DNA of 64,000 bases from Streptomyces sp. NBC_01669 (GTDB lineage: Bacteria > Actinomycetota > Actinomycetes > Streptomycetales > Streptomycetaceae), in NCBI RefSeq assembly GCF_026339735.1, contig NZ_JAPEQG010000001.1, forward strand, positions 3,038,001 through 3,102,000. Reading direction: 5' to 3'. Both the position numbers and the translations under genes were made by a program. Positions within the stretch are counted from its first letter, which is position 1. The number at the start of each line of letters is the position of its first letter. The notes under the pieces are model-generated. The model worked only from the letters and a program-made list of their open reading frames with translations. It was not told the DNA's origin and ran no database searches. Positions 1 to 7,925 of the stretch are shown here, one piece after another.

Positions 1-580
1 TCATCGCGCGCTGGCGCATACCGCCGGAGAACTCGTGCGGATAGGCGTCGACGCGCTTGGCGGGCTCCGGGATACCGACCCGGTCGAGCATCTCGACCGC
101 GCGCGCACGGGCCGCCTTCTTGCTGACGTCGTGGTGGTTGCGGTACGCCTCGACGATCTGCGCACCCACCGTGTAGTACGGGTGCATCGCCGACAGCGGG
201 TCCTGGAAGATCATGGACATCTGCCGACCGCGCAGCTTGCGCACGTGGTCGTCGCCGGCGCCGATCAGCTCTTCGCCGTCCAGCCAGATCTCACCACTGA
301 TGTCGGGGCGGCTGCGCGCCTGACCGGATCGGTGCAGGCCCATGACGGCCAGCGAGGTGACCGACTTACCGGAGCCGGACTCGCCCACGATGCCGAGGGT
401 CTTGCCCTTCTCCAGCTGGAAGGAGAGCCCGTCGACGGACTTGACGATGCCGTCGTCGGTCGGGAAGTGCACCTTCAGGTTGCGTACGGAGAGGAAGGCC
501 TCGGGCCGTGCGCCGCCCTGCTCGGGAACACCGACCGGACCGGCCGGCTGCTTGTCCTGGGTGGGGGTGTTGTCGGTCAC
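1..580 (-). CDS. Peptide ABC transporter ATP-binding protein (partial, 3' end outside window)
   Basis: This is the nucleotide-binding subunit of a dipeptide/oligopeptide importer of the OppD/DppD type. It would hydrolyse ATP at the inner face of the membrane to power the two permeases encoded upstream. The readable 193 codons contain the Walker A motif GESGSGKS, a Q-loop in MIFQDPLSAMHP and the ABC signature SGGMRQRAM, where the window ends; Walker B and the OppD C-terminal domain are missing only because of the edge. The start is GTG at 578-580, overlapping the stop of the upstream permease gene in a GTGA arrangement, which implies translational coupling. It is the last visible gene of a minus-strand operon of permease, binding protein, permease and ATPase. 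Confidence 0.93.
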   Translation of the reverse strand, partial: MTDNTPTQDKQPAGPVGVPEQGGARPEAFLSVRNLKVHFPTDDGIVKSVDGLSFQLEKGKTLGIVGESGSGKSVTSLAVMGLHRSGQARSRPDISGEIWLDGEELIGAGDDHVRKLRGRQMSMIFQDPLSAMHPYYTVGAQIVEAYRNHHDVSKKAARARAVEMLDRVGIPEPAKRVDAYPHEFSGGMRQRAM

Positions 581-1578
581 GTCAGCCTCACACGCGGGTC
601 GACGACCGCGTACAGCAGGTCGACAATCAAGTTGGCCATGACGACGAAGAACGCCGCGATGATGGTGACGCCCATGATGACCGGCAGGTCACCGGAGTTG
701 ATCGCGTCGACTGCGGCCTTCCCCATGCCGGGCAGACTGAAGGTCGACTCGGTCAGCACCGCGCCGCCGAGCAGGGCGCCCAGGTCCAGACCGAAGACCG
801 TGATGATCGGAGTCAGGGTGGACCGCAGGGCGTGCTTGCGGATGACCACCTGCTCCTTGAGGCCCTTGGCGCGGGCCGTACGGATGTAGTCCTCGCCCAG
901 GATCTCCAGCATGGTGGCGCGGGTGAGCCGGGCGTAGGTGGCGGCGAAGAGGAAGGCCAGGGTGATCCAGGGGAGGATCATGCTGTTCAGCCAGGCCGCC
1001 GGATCATCCGTGAGCGGCGCGTAGTTGATCGTCTCCATCCATTCCAGGCTGTAGATGAAGACGGCCGAACAGACCAGTCCGGTGAAGTAGATCGGTAGTG
1101 AGACCCCCGCCAGCGCGGTGATCATCGTGACCCGGTCGAGCACAGTACGTCTGCGCAGTGCGGAGATCACGCCGGTGGCGACACCACCGATCAGCCAGAG
1201 CACCGAAGCTCCCGCGGCCAGCGACATGGTGACCGGGATGCGCTGCTTCAGGTCCGGCCACACGGGCTGCTCGTTCTTGAACGAGTAGCCGAAGCAAGGC
1301 GCCGGGCAGTGGGTGATCTGGGAGCCCTGGTCGTAGTCCCGGCCGGCCACGATGCCCTTGAGGAAGAGGCCGTACTGCGTGGTGATGGGCTTGTCGAGGC
1401 CCATCTTCTTACGGATGCCCTCGATGGCCGTCTTGTTGGTCTCGCGGCCGGCATAGAGGAGTGCGGGATCGCTTCCGGTGATCTTCGGCACCATGAAGAA
1501 GATGCCGAAGGTGACCATGGAGACGATCACCAGCATGACGACGACATTGACGAGTCGTCGGAGGAGGTAGACGAGCAC
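577..1578 (-). CDS. Peptide ABC transporter permease, DppB/OppB family
   Basis: This 333-residue integral membrane protein belongs to the OppB/DppB permease family. The N-terminus MLVYLLRRLVNVVVMLVIV is the first membrane segment typical of the family. It is followed by an extracytoplasmic loop (about residues 30-130) and then the inner-membrane-component domain. The ATPase-coupling EAA-like motif is visible as YIRTARAKGLKEQVVIRKHALR near residues 230-250. The length is normal for OppB. It follows the binding-protein gene after a 127-bp gap that contains a large hairpin, and its stop overlaps the ATPase start. Together with the permease at 3575-4567 it would form the channel dimer. The exact peptide specificity cannot be read from sequence. 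Confidence 0.93.
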   Translation of the reverse strand: MLVYLLRRLVNVVVMLVIVSMVTFGIFFMVPKITGSDPALLYAGRETNKTAIEGIRKKMGLDKPITTQYGLFLKGIVAGRDYDQGSQITHCPAPCFGYSFKNEQPVWPDLKQRIPVTMSLAAGASVLWLIGGVATGVISALRRRTVLDRVTMITALAGVSLPIYFTGLVCSAVFIYSLEWMETINYAPLTDDPAAWLNSMILPWITLAFLFAATYARLTRATMLEILGEDYIRTARAKGLKEQVVIRKHALRSTLTPIITVFGLDLGALLGGAVLTESTFSLPGMGKAAVDAINSGDLPVIMGVTIIAAFFVVMANLIVDLLYAVVDPRVRLT

Positions 1579-1595
1579 TGCAGTCGGCCGGATCA

Positions 1596-1636
1596 GCGGG
1601 CGGCTGCCGTCCCTTGTGGGGACGACAGCCGCCCGC
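1596..1636 (-). terminator. Intra-operon stem-loop between binding protein and permease
   Basis: An inverted repeat with 18-bp arms (one mismatch) and a 5-nt loop lies between the binding-protein stop at 1706 and the downstream permease start at 1578. There is no T-run. In peptide importer operons such hairpins often act as 3' stabilisers or partial terminators that give more binding protein than permease. That role is inferred here. Confidence 0.7.
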
Positions 1637-1705
1637 CCGCGGCCTTCACCTGCCCTTCGAACTAGCGCATGCGAGGTGAAGGACCCGCATGTCCGACTGC
1701 CACTG

Positions 1706-3469
1706 CTACTTGACGACGCCCATGACCGCGAGGTCGAGACGGCCCATGGACTCCTGGTAGAAGACGTTGGTCAGCCGCGGGTTGCGGTAGACGAGCGCCT
1801 TGTCGAAGTTGATCGGGAGATAGAGAGCCTTCTCCATGATCGCCTTGTTGATCTGGGTGTAGAACGGCGCGGCGGCCTCGGGCGACGCTGCGGCGGCGGC
1901 CTGGTCGAAGAGACCATTGACCGTCTTGTCGTTCAGCATCGTGTAGTTGTTGTTGCCGTTCTTCAGGATGAAGGAGCCGTCAACCAGCGGCTGCAGGAAG
2001 CCCGCACCCGAGTTGTAGTCGGCGCCCCAGCCCATCACGATGATGCCGTAGCCCTTCTTCTTCACGTTGTCGGGAGCACCGATCACGGAGGAAGAGTTCT
2101 TGCCGTCGTACTGGTCGATGGAGGCGTCGATACCGACGGCCTTCAGCGAAGCCTGCAGCGACTCGGCGGTGGCAATCTCGGGCTTGCGGTTGTTGCGGAC
2201 CGCGATGGTGGTCTTGAAGCCGTTCGGCTTGCCACAGGCCTTCAGGGCCGCCTTGGCCTTGTCGAGCTGCGGCTTGCCCTGGGTCAGGCCCCACGGGTCG
2301 TAGGACTTGTCCGAGCCCGGGATGCCCGGGGGCAGCATGTTGGCGCCGAGGTCACCGCTGGTCGGGCCGCCACGGGCGGTCTGCAGCGACTTCGGGTCGG
2401 CGGCGTAGATGACCGCCTTGCGGCACTCGATGTTGTCGAACGGCGCGACCGTCTGCGGGAACGCGAAGTACCGGATGTAGCCGCTGAACGGGTCGTCGGC
2501 GTTGGCCTTGTACTTCGGCGTCTGCAGGATCTTGATCTTGGCGGCCTGCTGGACACCGGTGCCGTCGACCGCGTAGTCCACGTCGCCCGAGAGCAGACGC
2601 GCGTCCATGTCGTCCGGGTTCGAGGTCACGGTGAAGGTGACCTTGTCCGGCAGACCCTTGCGGATCGGGTCGGTCTTCGAGTCCCAGTTGGGGTTCCGGA
2701 CGAAGACCGTCTCCTTACCGGCGACGAAGGACTGGACCTTGTACGGGCCGGTTGCGACGGGGTGGTTCGTGTACTTCGCGCCGTCGTCCTTGGCCGCCGG
2801 CACCGGCGAGGAGTCGGCCATGGCCATCAGGTACGAGAAGTCCGAGTTCGGCTTCGCCAGGTTGAAGACGATCGTCTGGTCGTCCGGCGTCTGGACCGAC
2901 TTCAGACCCAGCTTGTTGGGGTCCTTGTCCTTGTAGGGGCCGGGGTACTTCTGGCCCTGGTCGAGGAGGTCGATCAGGTAGGTCGGACCGCCGGAGAGGA
3001 CGTCCTGCGCGAAGACGCGCTCGATGCCGTACTTGATGTCCTTCGAGGTGATCGGCGTGCCGTCCTCGAACTTGACACCGGCCTTCAGCTTGAAGGTGTA
3101 CGTCTTGCCGCCGTTGCTCAGCGTCGGCAGCGACTCGGCGAGGTCGGGGACCAGCTTGGTGCCGGCCTCACCGGGCTTCGAGTCGTACGCGAGCAGCTGG
3201 CGGATGTACAGCCGCTGCATGTTCCAGACGAAGCCGTAGTAGGCACGGGCCGGGTCAAGGAAGTCGACGTCCTGAGGGGACATCAGCTTCAGCGTGCCGC
3301 CCTTCTTGTCGGACGCGTTGATGACCTTGCCCTTGGTGGCCGCGTCGTAACCGGCACCCTGGTTCGAGGAGGACTTGTTGTTGCTGCCCCCTCCGCCACA
3401 AGCGGTTGCGGTCAGCGCAACCGCGGCCGCGAGGGCCGTGAGGGCAACTGCCTTCCGTGAGCGATTCAC
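1706..3469 (-). CDS. Peptide ABC transporter substrate-binding lipoprotein (SBP family 5)
   Basis: This 587-residue solute-binding protein of extracellular family 5 (DppA/OppA fold) would capture peptides outside the membrane and hand them to the two permeases. The N-terminus MNRSRKAVALTALAAAVALTATACGGGG is a lipoprotein signal with lipobox TATAC, so the mature protein should be lipid-anchored at Cys24. A Ser/Asn-rich linker follows. Family-typical segments include KPGEAGTKLVPDLAESL, YTFKLKAGVKFEDGTPIT and DIKYGIERVFAQDV near residues 85-160. The start is GTG at 3469 with GGAGGT about 12 nt upstream. The gene sits between the two permease genes, an uncommon order; most operons put the binding protein first. 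Confidence 0.94.
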   Translation of the reverse strand: MNRSRKAVALTALAAAVALTATACGGGGSNNKSSSNQGAGYDAATKGKVINASDKKGGTLKLMSPQDVDFLDPARAYYGFVWNMQRLYIRQLLAYDSKPGEAGTKLVPDLAESLPTLSNGGKTYTFKLKAGVKFEDGTPITSKDIKYGIERVFAQDVLSGGPTYLIDLLDQGQKYPGPYKDKDPNKLGLKSVQTPDDQTIVFNLAKPNSDFSYLMAMADSSPVPAAKDDGAKYTNHPVATGPYKVQSFVAGKETVFVRNPNWDSKTDPIRKGLPDKVTFTVTSNPDDMDARLLSGDVDYAVDGTGVQQAAKIKILQTPKYKANADDPFSGYIRYFAFPQTVAPFDNIECRKAVIYAADPKSLQTARGGPTSGDLGANMLPPGIPGSDKSYDPWGLTQGKPQLDKAKAALKACGKPNGFKTTIAVRNNRKPEIATAESLQASLKAVGIDASIDQYDGKNSSSVIGAPDNVKKKGYGIIVMGWGADYNSGAGFLQPLVDGSFILKNGNNNYTMLNDKTVNGLFDQAAAAASPEAAAPFYTQINKAIMEKALYLPINFDKALVYRNPRLTNVFYQESMGRLDLAVMGVVK

Positions 3470-3574
3470 TGTCGTGCAACCTCCGTGATGTGGTGTGGCC
3501 CGTGGGTACGCAGTCCGCGCCCGACGGTCGATCGAGTGCCAACCGGCTCGCGCCGGAGACCTTGTGGGGTCGGC

Positions 3575-4567
3575 TCAGCTGCCCTTCGGGTCGAGGGCGT
3601 CACGCAGCCCGTCGCCGAAGAGATTGAATGCCAGGACGGTGATGAAGATCGCGAGTCCGGGGACCACCATGTATGTCGGGTCCGCCTGGTAGGTGTTGAT
3701 CGCGTCGGAGAGCATCTTGCCCCACGAGGCGGTCGGCGGCTTCACACCCGCACCCAGGAAGCTGAGCGCGGCCTCGCTGAGGATGTTGGTCGGAATGATC
3801 AGCGTCGAGTAGACGAGGATCGGCGCCACCAGGTTGGGCAGCAGCTCCTTGAAGAGGATGTAAGCCCGGCCGGCGCCCAGGCTGCGTGCCGCCTCGACGT
3901 ACTCCCGCTCGCGCAGGGACATCGTCTGCCCCCGGACGATACGGCCGATATAGGGCCAGCCGAAGAAGCCGATCACCACGATCAGCACGCCCATCCTGAC
4001 GCCCGTACCGGTGAGCCCCCAGAGGGAGTCGGGCACGACGGAGACGAGGGCGATGGTGAACAGCAGCTGCGGGAAGGCGAGCAGCAGGTCCATCAGCCGG
4101 CTGATGAGTGCGTCGACCCAGCCGCCGAAGAAGCCGGCCACCGAGCCGAGGATGCTGCCGATGACCACGGAGACCACCGCGGCAAGGAAAGCCACCAGGA
4201 GCGAGATGCGCGCGCCGTAGACGATGCGGCTGAACACATCGCGACCGTTGGTGGGTTCGACACCCAGCAGGTAGTCCGAATTCATCCCGCCGAAGGAGCC
4301 CTTGGGGATGCCGAGGTCCGGGTCGAGCAGATCCTCGTGGAAGTCGTTCGGCGGGTGGCCGAGGAGATTCACGATCAGGGGTGCGAACACCGCGATCAGA
4401 ATCAGCAGGAGCACGACCACACCGCCGGCGAGCGCCACCTTGTCGCGCTTCAGCCGTGTCCAGGCGATACGTCCTGGCGAGCGGCCTTCGATGTCCTTGG
4501 CCGGGACATCGGCCGTGACATCGACGGTCGCTGTCTCGGCCGCGCTGTCATGCAGTGGTGCCGTCAT
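3575..4567 (-). CDS. Peptide ABC transporter permease, DppC/OppC family
   Basis: This 330-residue permease of the OppC/DppC family is the partner of the DppB-like protein at 577-1578. It has the OppC-type N-terminal cytoplasmic stretch followed by a first membrane segment (VALAGGVVVLLLILIAVFAPLIV), a loop mentioning LLGVEPTNGRDVFSRIVYGAR, and an EAA-like loop (YVEAARSLGAGRAYILFKELLPN) near residues 220-245 that docks on the ATPase. The start ATG is preceded by GAGAGGGG at a suitable distance. It is the first recognisable gene of the operon. A 105-codon open frame of unknown status ends in an ATGA overlap with this start. Confidence 0.93.
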   Translation of the reverse strand: MTAPLHDSAAETATVDVTADVPAKDIEGRSPGRIAWTRLKRDKVALAGGVVVLLLILIAVFAPLIVNLLGHPPNDFHEDLLDPDLGIPKGSFGGMNSDYLLGVEPTNGRDVFSRIVYGARISLLVAFLAAVVSVVIGSILGSVAGFFGGWVDALISRLMDLLLAFPQLLFTIALVSVVPDSLWGLTGTGVRMGVLIVVIGFFGWPYIGRIVRGQTMSLREREYVEAARSLGAGRAYILFKELLPNLVAPILVYSTLIIPTNILSEAALSFLGAGVKPPTASWGKMLSDAINTYQADPTYMVVPGLAIFITVLAFNLFGDGLRDALDPKGS

Positions 4568-4959
4568 CGTTGTGGGGACCCCTCTCGGCTCGACCGACTG
4601 TGGCCGGCCCGTGCCCGCCGCTGTAGCGGCTTGTTCACATCACAGGTGCAAGTCGCACGTTTGGTGCGGGTGGTGCGGAAGAAGCAGGTGGTGCGAGTGG
4701 AGCAGTTCAACTGGTCCAACCAGAAGCCGCAGGTCGCGCAGGGCGCCGAACGCTTCTTGTTCCGGGGAGTCTTCAACGCGTCGCGGATCACCCGCCAGCC
4801 CTGATGGGGAATGGATGCGCAACCGTGATGTGACCAGTCAGCTTCCGTTATCCGGACGCCGTGATCGTCCCAGCGAACCAAGTCGGCACTCTTCGCCCAG
4901 ATCGGACAGGTACCCCAACAGGGTTCATCCTGACGTTAATTGACAGGCGTCCGGGCCGG
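4568..4959. other. Leader region of the peptide importer operon
   Basis: This 392-bp stretch lies between the importer operon and the neighbouring SseB-family gene, both read on the minus strand. It should carry the importer promoter. A minus-strand open frame (GTG at 4881, stop 4564-4566) overlaps the permease ATG as ATGA and encodes a Cys/Arg/Thr-rich stretch near its middle (for example CATCGFW), but no family is recognised and it has no convincing ribosome binding site. The plus strand of the same interval is equally open, so both frames are probably chance. A TTAATTGACA stretch near 4938-4947 is the most A/T-rich part. Confidence 0.4.
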
Positions 4960-5736
4960 TCAGCCGTGAACCGGGGGGTAGCCGTAACCCACGGCGGGAG
5001 CGGGCGCGACGTGCGCCTCGCGGTCGTAGAACGGGCGGGCGTTGGCGCGGAGCCACATCGCGACCGGGTCGTACTCGTCGGACATCGCGACGGTGGAGAC
5101 GGGCAGCCCGTCCGGGACCGCGCCGATCGACTGCTGCATCATCGCGCGTACCGCGTCGACGGAGGTCTGGCTCGTGTCGTAGAGATCGAGACCGATGGCG
5201 AGGTACGGCACCCCGAGTGCGGGCTGCACCCAGGCCCGGCGCAGGGAGCGGATCGCGGGGGTGTGATGGGCGTTCTGCGAGAGCAGGGCGTAGAACTGCG
5301 GGATCTCGATGGCCGGCTCGGCGAGCCGGAGCGGTCCCGCGGGCATCCGGTCGAGGCCGGTGGCGATACGGCGCAGATCCAGCCACGGGATGCCGACGCC
5401 GCCACCGGGGGCGTGCGGGTTGAGCCAGATGCCCCAGCGGTCCGGGAAGAGAGCGCGGGCGATGTCGAGTCCGGTGACTACTTCATGGGCCCGGTTCCAG
5501 CCGCTGGCCGAGAGTTCCTGGGCGGAAGTCACACAGGGCGCGTAGCCCAGCCCGTCGACCTCCATGTTCCCGTACTGGGCGTCGGGCGAGCCCTCCCGGC
5601 CGTGCCAGAGCAGCATCCAGACCCGGTCGCCGGCGAGCGCCCGGAGCAGTGCCTCGTACGCGTCGTAGCGCCCGGGCGTCACTTGGCGCAGCATGTGCTC
5701 GACCTGCCCGGCCGCCGCGGTGCCTGACGCACTCAC
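4960..5736 (-). CDS. SseB family protein (second of two paralogs)
   Basis: This 258-residue protein belongs to the SseB family (enhanced serine sensitivity protein), with an N-terminal SseB domain and the C-terminal SseB domain ending in VAMWLRANARPFYDREAH, which matches the C-terminus of the paralog next door (VADWMRARIRPFYQREGH). Typical family pieces are VWMLLWHGREGS, MEVDGLGYAPCVTS and GIWLNPHAPGGGVGIPW. The start is taken as GTG at 5736 (VSASGTAAAGQVEHML), preceded by GAGGGG; a longer reading to 5817 has no binding site and looks non-coding. The biochemical role of SseB is unknown. The family name comes from an Escherichia coli serine-sensitivity phenotype, and glycine/serine genes lie just beyond. 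Confidence 0.85.
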   Translation of the reverse strand: MSASGTAAAGQVEHMLRQVTPGRYDAYEALLRALAGDRVWMLLWHGREGSPDAQYGNMEVDGLGYAPCVTSAQELSASGWNRAHEVVTGLDIARALFPDRWGIWLNPHAPGGGVGIPWLDLRRIATGLDRMPAGPLRLAEPAIEIPQFYALLSQNAHHTPAIRSLRRAWVQPALGVPYLAIGLDLYDTSQTSVDAVRAMMQQSIGAVPDGLPVSTVAMSDEYDPVAMWLRANARPFYDREAHVAPAPAVGYGYPPVHG

Positions 5737-5916
5737 CCTGGGTCCCGCCCCTCTTCGATCCACTGTGTCGGCCTGCCGCTCCCGGGGCACGCGGGTGCGG
5801 CTCGGTGGCCGAGGCACTAGCCATCAAACCAGCTTATGCGGCACCCCTGACACCGACTTGACGCCACAGGTTCACGGTGTCGCGCCCGCCCTCCCCGGAG
5901 TCGGGGACTCCGCGCT

Positions 5917-6687
5917 CTAGTGCCCCTCGCGCTGGTAAAAAGGCCGGATCCTGGCCCGCATCCAGTCGGCGACCGGATCCTGCGCCACATCGAGCAGGAC
6001 CAGATTGACCGGCCAGGGCACCTCGACACGGCCCAGTGCGCGGCCCAGGGCGTCCATCGGGGCGTTGCGCCCCGCGCCGTCCCAGGTGGAGAACTCGACG
6101 CCTATGAAGAGAACGGGATCGCCGCCCTCGATGCTGGCCAGTGTCCGGCGGGCGGTGCGCACGACGCCGCTCTCCTCGAATTCCCCGGCCGCGGCCGCGA
6201 GGAAGTCGACGGGCTCCTCCTGCCAGTCCGGCTCGTACAGCCGGACCCGGCCGCCGGTGGCCGGCCCGTCCAGCGAGGTGCGTCCGGCGCGGCAGAGCTC
6301 GGCGACGGCGGGCGGCGGCAGCGGCATGCCGACAGCGCCGCCCGGGTTGACCGCGAGGCCGAGCTGCGGGGGCAGCCCGCGGGCGAATTCGACGGCGGGC
6401 GCCACGGTGAAGGACATATGGGTACCGACGCACTGCAGGAACTGCTGTTCGGAGCTGAAGACGGGGACGTACGGAGCGCCCTCGATCTCCACCGTCGGCA
6501 GGTCGAGCGACGGGGCATCGGGGCCCCCGCCGTTGGGAAGCGGCACCCAGAGGTGACTGCGGCCGAGCACTTCGACGAGCCTGCCGCCCGCCTCCGGGCT
6601 GCCCAGCGAGGCAGCCAGCACCTCTTCGAGCTCATTGGCCGGCCATCCGCTCTGCGGATGGTTCTGGACCGGTGCCGGAATGTCCAC
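5917..6687 (-). CDS. SseB family protein (first of two paralogs)
   Basis: This 256-residue SseB-family protein is homologous along its length to the product of 4960-5736. It contains GRSHLWVPLPNGGG and IEGAPYVPVFSSEQQFLQ in the N-terminal SseB domain (about residues 25-125) and the C-terminal domain with VRLYEPDWQEEPVDFLAAAA and the closing RIRPFYQREGH. The chosen start is GTG at 6687 (VDIPAPVQNHPQSGW) with AAGGGG about 10 nt upstream; the frame continues to 6795 but that extension looks like non-coding sequence. The two sseB genes are co-oriented, 180 bp apart, with the P-loop gene upstream. No membrane segment or signal is seen, so the protein should be cytoplasmic. Confidence 0.86.
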   Translation of the reverse strand: MDIPAPVQNHPQSGWPANELEEVLAASLGSPEAGGRLVEVLGRSHLWVPLPNGGGPDAPSLDLPTVEIEGAPYVPVFSSEQQFLQCVGTHMSFTVAPAVEFARGLPPQLGLAVNPGGAVGMPLPPPAVAELCRAGRTSLDGPATGGRVRLYEPDWQEEPVDFLAAAAGEFEESGVVRTARRTLASIEGGDPVLFIGVEFSTWDGAGRNAPMDALGRALGRVEVPWPVNLVLLDVAQDPVADWMRARIRPFYQREGH

Positions 6688-6832
6688 TGCGCTGCTTCCC
6701 CTTCTCACCCATGCCTTGCCGCAGAACAGTAACTCCGGCGCGCCCCTCCGCGCTGACGGACGACCGGGGGCGCCAGGGCCCCCCTTGCGGATCATGCCGG
6801 GCGCGCGGGGCCTGATCCGAAGAGAAGGACCC

Positions 6833-7528
6833 TCAGGGCTGTCCCGTCATCCCCTGGGCGTCGGCGAACGTGATCCGCGCCAGCAACCCGGCCGCCTCCC
6901 GGTCCAGCAGGACCGCCGAGGAGCAGCCGAGCGGCAGGGCGCCCGCCTCGGTGTCCCGCAGCAGCCGGCCGACGGCCCTGCGGTGCCGGGCGAAGGCGTA
7001 TCCGGAGACTCCGCGCCCACGCTCGCGCTGGCCCTCCCTGGCCTCCTGCGGGGTGACGTCGAGCAGCACGAGATGCAGCGTGCGGGCGCGACGCCGTGCG
7101 TGCCGGGCCAGCCAGCCCCGCACCCATGTCTGGGTCCCGCAGTCGTGGACGACGACGGACTCACCGGAGCGCAGCGCCCGCCACAGCCCCCAGTAGTGGG
7201 CGACGCGGACCAGCGGGCGGTAGAGGGCGTACGGGAGTAAGCGGGGCACCCGCCGCGCCCAGCGGTCCCGGGTGTCCTGGGAGTCGATGGCCCGTGCGGC
7301 CACCGCCCGCCGGATCAGTGTCGACTTTCCGCCTCCCGGCAGCCCGGAGACCACCACCACATCGCCTGCCTCGAAATGGAGCCCGCGCGGGCTGCGCCCG
7401 GCGCGCTCGCGCAGGTCCCGCACGACGGGCGCGTGCGTGCCCGGCAATTCCCGGGCGGGTGCGCCCGGCTGCGCGGGCATCGCGCCGTGCGCGACCCCCG
7501 CGGTCATCGCGTACCGCTGCAACGTCAT
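6833..7528 (-). CDS. Small AAA/zeta-like P-loop ATPase or kinase
   Basis: This 231-residue protein has a Walker A motif GLPGGGKSTLIRR around residues 65-75, a hydrophobic strand before it (DVVVVSGL), and later GESVVVHDCGTQTWVRGWLARHARRRARTLHLVLLDV, which resembles the second strand and Asp of P-loop kinases. It belongs to the broad AAA/zeta-toxin-like ATPase group found in Streptomyces; the substrate is unknown. The start is ATG at 7528, backed by a strong GGGGAGGG site; an apparent extension to 7741 runs into the riboswitch and is rejected. It is divergent from the glycine riboswitch operon and co-oriented with the two sseB genes, so a shared transcript of these three is plausible. Confidence 0.82.
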   Translation of the reverse strand: MTLQRYAMTAGVAHGAMPAQPGAPARELPGTHAPVVRDLRERAGRSPRGLHFEAGDVVVVSGLPGGGKSTLIRRAVAARAIDSQDTRDRWARRVPRLLPYALYRPLVRVAHYWGLWRALRSGESVVVHDCGTQTWVRGWLARHARRRARTLHLVLLDVTPQEAREGQRERGRGVSGYAFARHRRAVGRLLRDTEAGALPLGCSSAVLLDREAAGLLARITFADAQGMTGQP

Positions 7529-7692
7529 CGCCCTCCCCTGTCGGGTCACCCACACCTGCCCAAGAAGTGTAAAGAAAAGGTAATGCGAGACAACCGTCCC
7601 ACTACTCGTCCCGTGCATGGGGTACCGACGCCCCACTCTTCCCCAATGCGTGCGATGATGACCCGGCCAACTGCATAAAGGCCGCTTGAATC

Positions 7693-7888
7693 CGCGCGGG
7701 AGAGCTCCGGCCACAGTGTGTGCCGGGCGCCGAAGGAGCAAGATCCTCCCTTGAATCTCTCAGGCCCCGTACCGCGTGGATGAGGCAGATCTGAAAAGCG
7801 AGTCGCCCGGCGGCTCCACCCAAGGTGCAAGCCGAACCCCCCGGGGGTCTCTCGGCGAACCTCTCAGGTTCCGATGACAGATGGGGAG
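7693..7888 (+). promoter_or_regulatory. Tandem glycine riboswitch upstream of gcvT
   Basis: Two consecutive aptamers of the glycine (gcvT-type) riboswitch can be read. Aptamer 1 (about 7693-7793) has GGGAGAGCTCC, GCGCCGAAGGAGCAA and GAATCTCTCAGGC with the closing GGATGAGGCAGATCTG. A short linker leads to aptamer 2 (about 7796-7888) with CACCCAAGGTGCAAGCCGAA, AACCTCTCAGGTTCCGATGA and CAGATGGGGAGG. The gcvT start lies 38 nt further on. The usual behaviour of this class is glycine-induced expression of glycine cleavage genes. The expression platform is not obvious; with no T-tract terminator, control may be at translation or through Rho. Confidence 0.93.
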
Positions 7889-7925
7889 GGATCGTCATCG
7901 TCGTCATGCCCTGGGAGCCACACCT

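Noticed and set aside
7529..7741. N-terminal extension of the P-loop ATPase
   Set aside because: It would run antisense into the riboswitch, and the ATG at 7528 has an excellent binding site.
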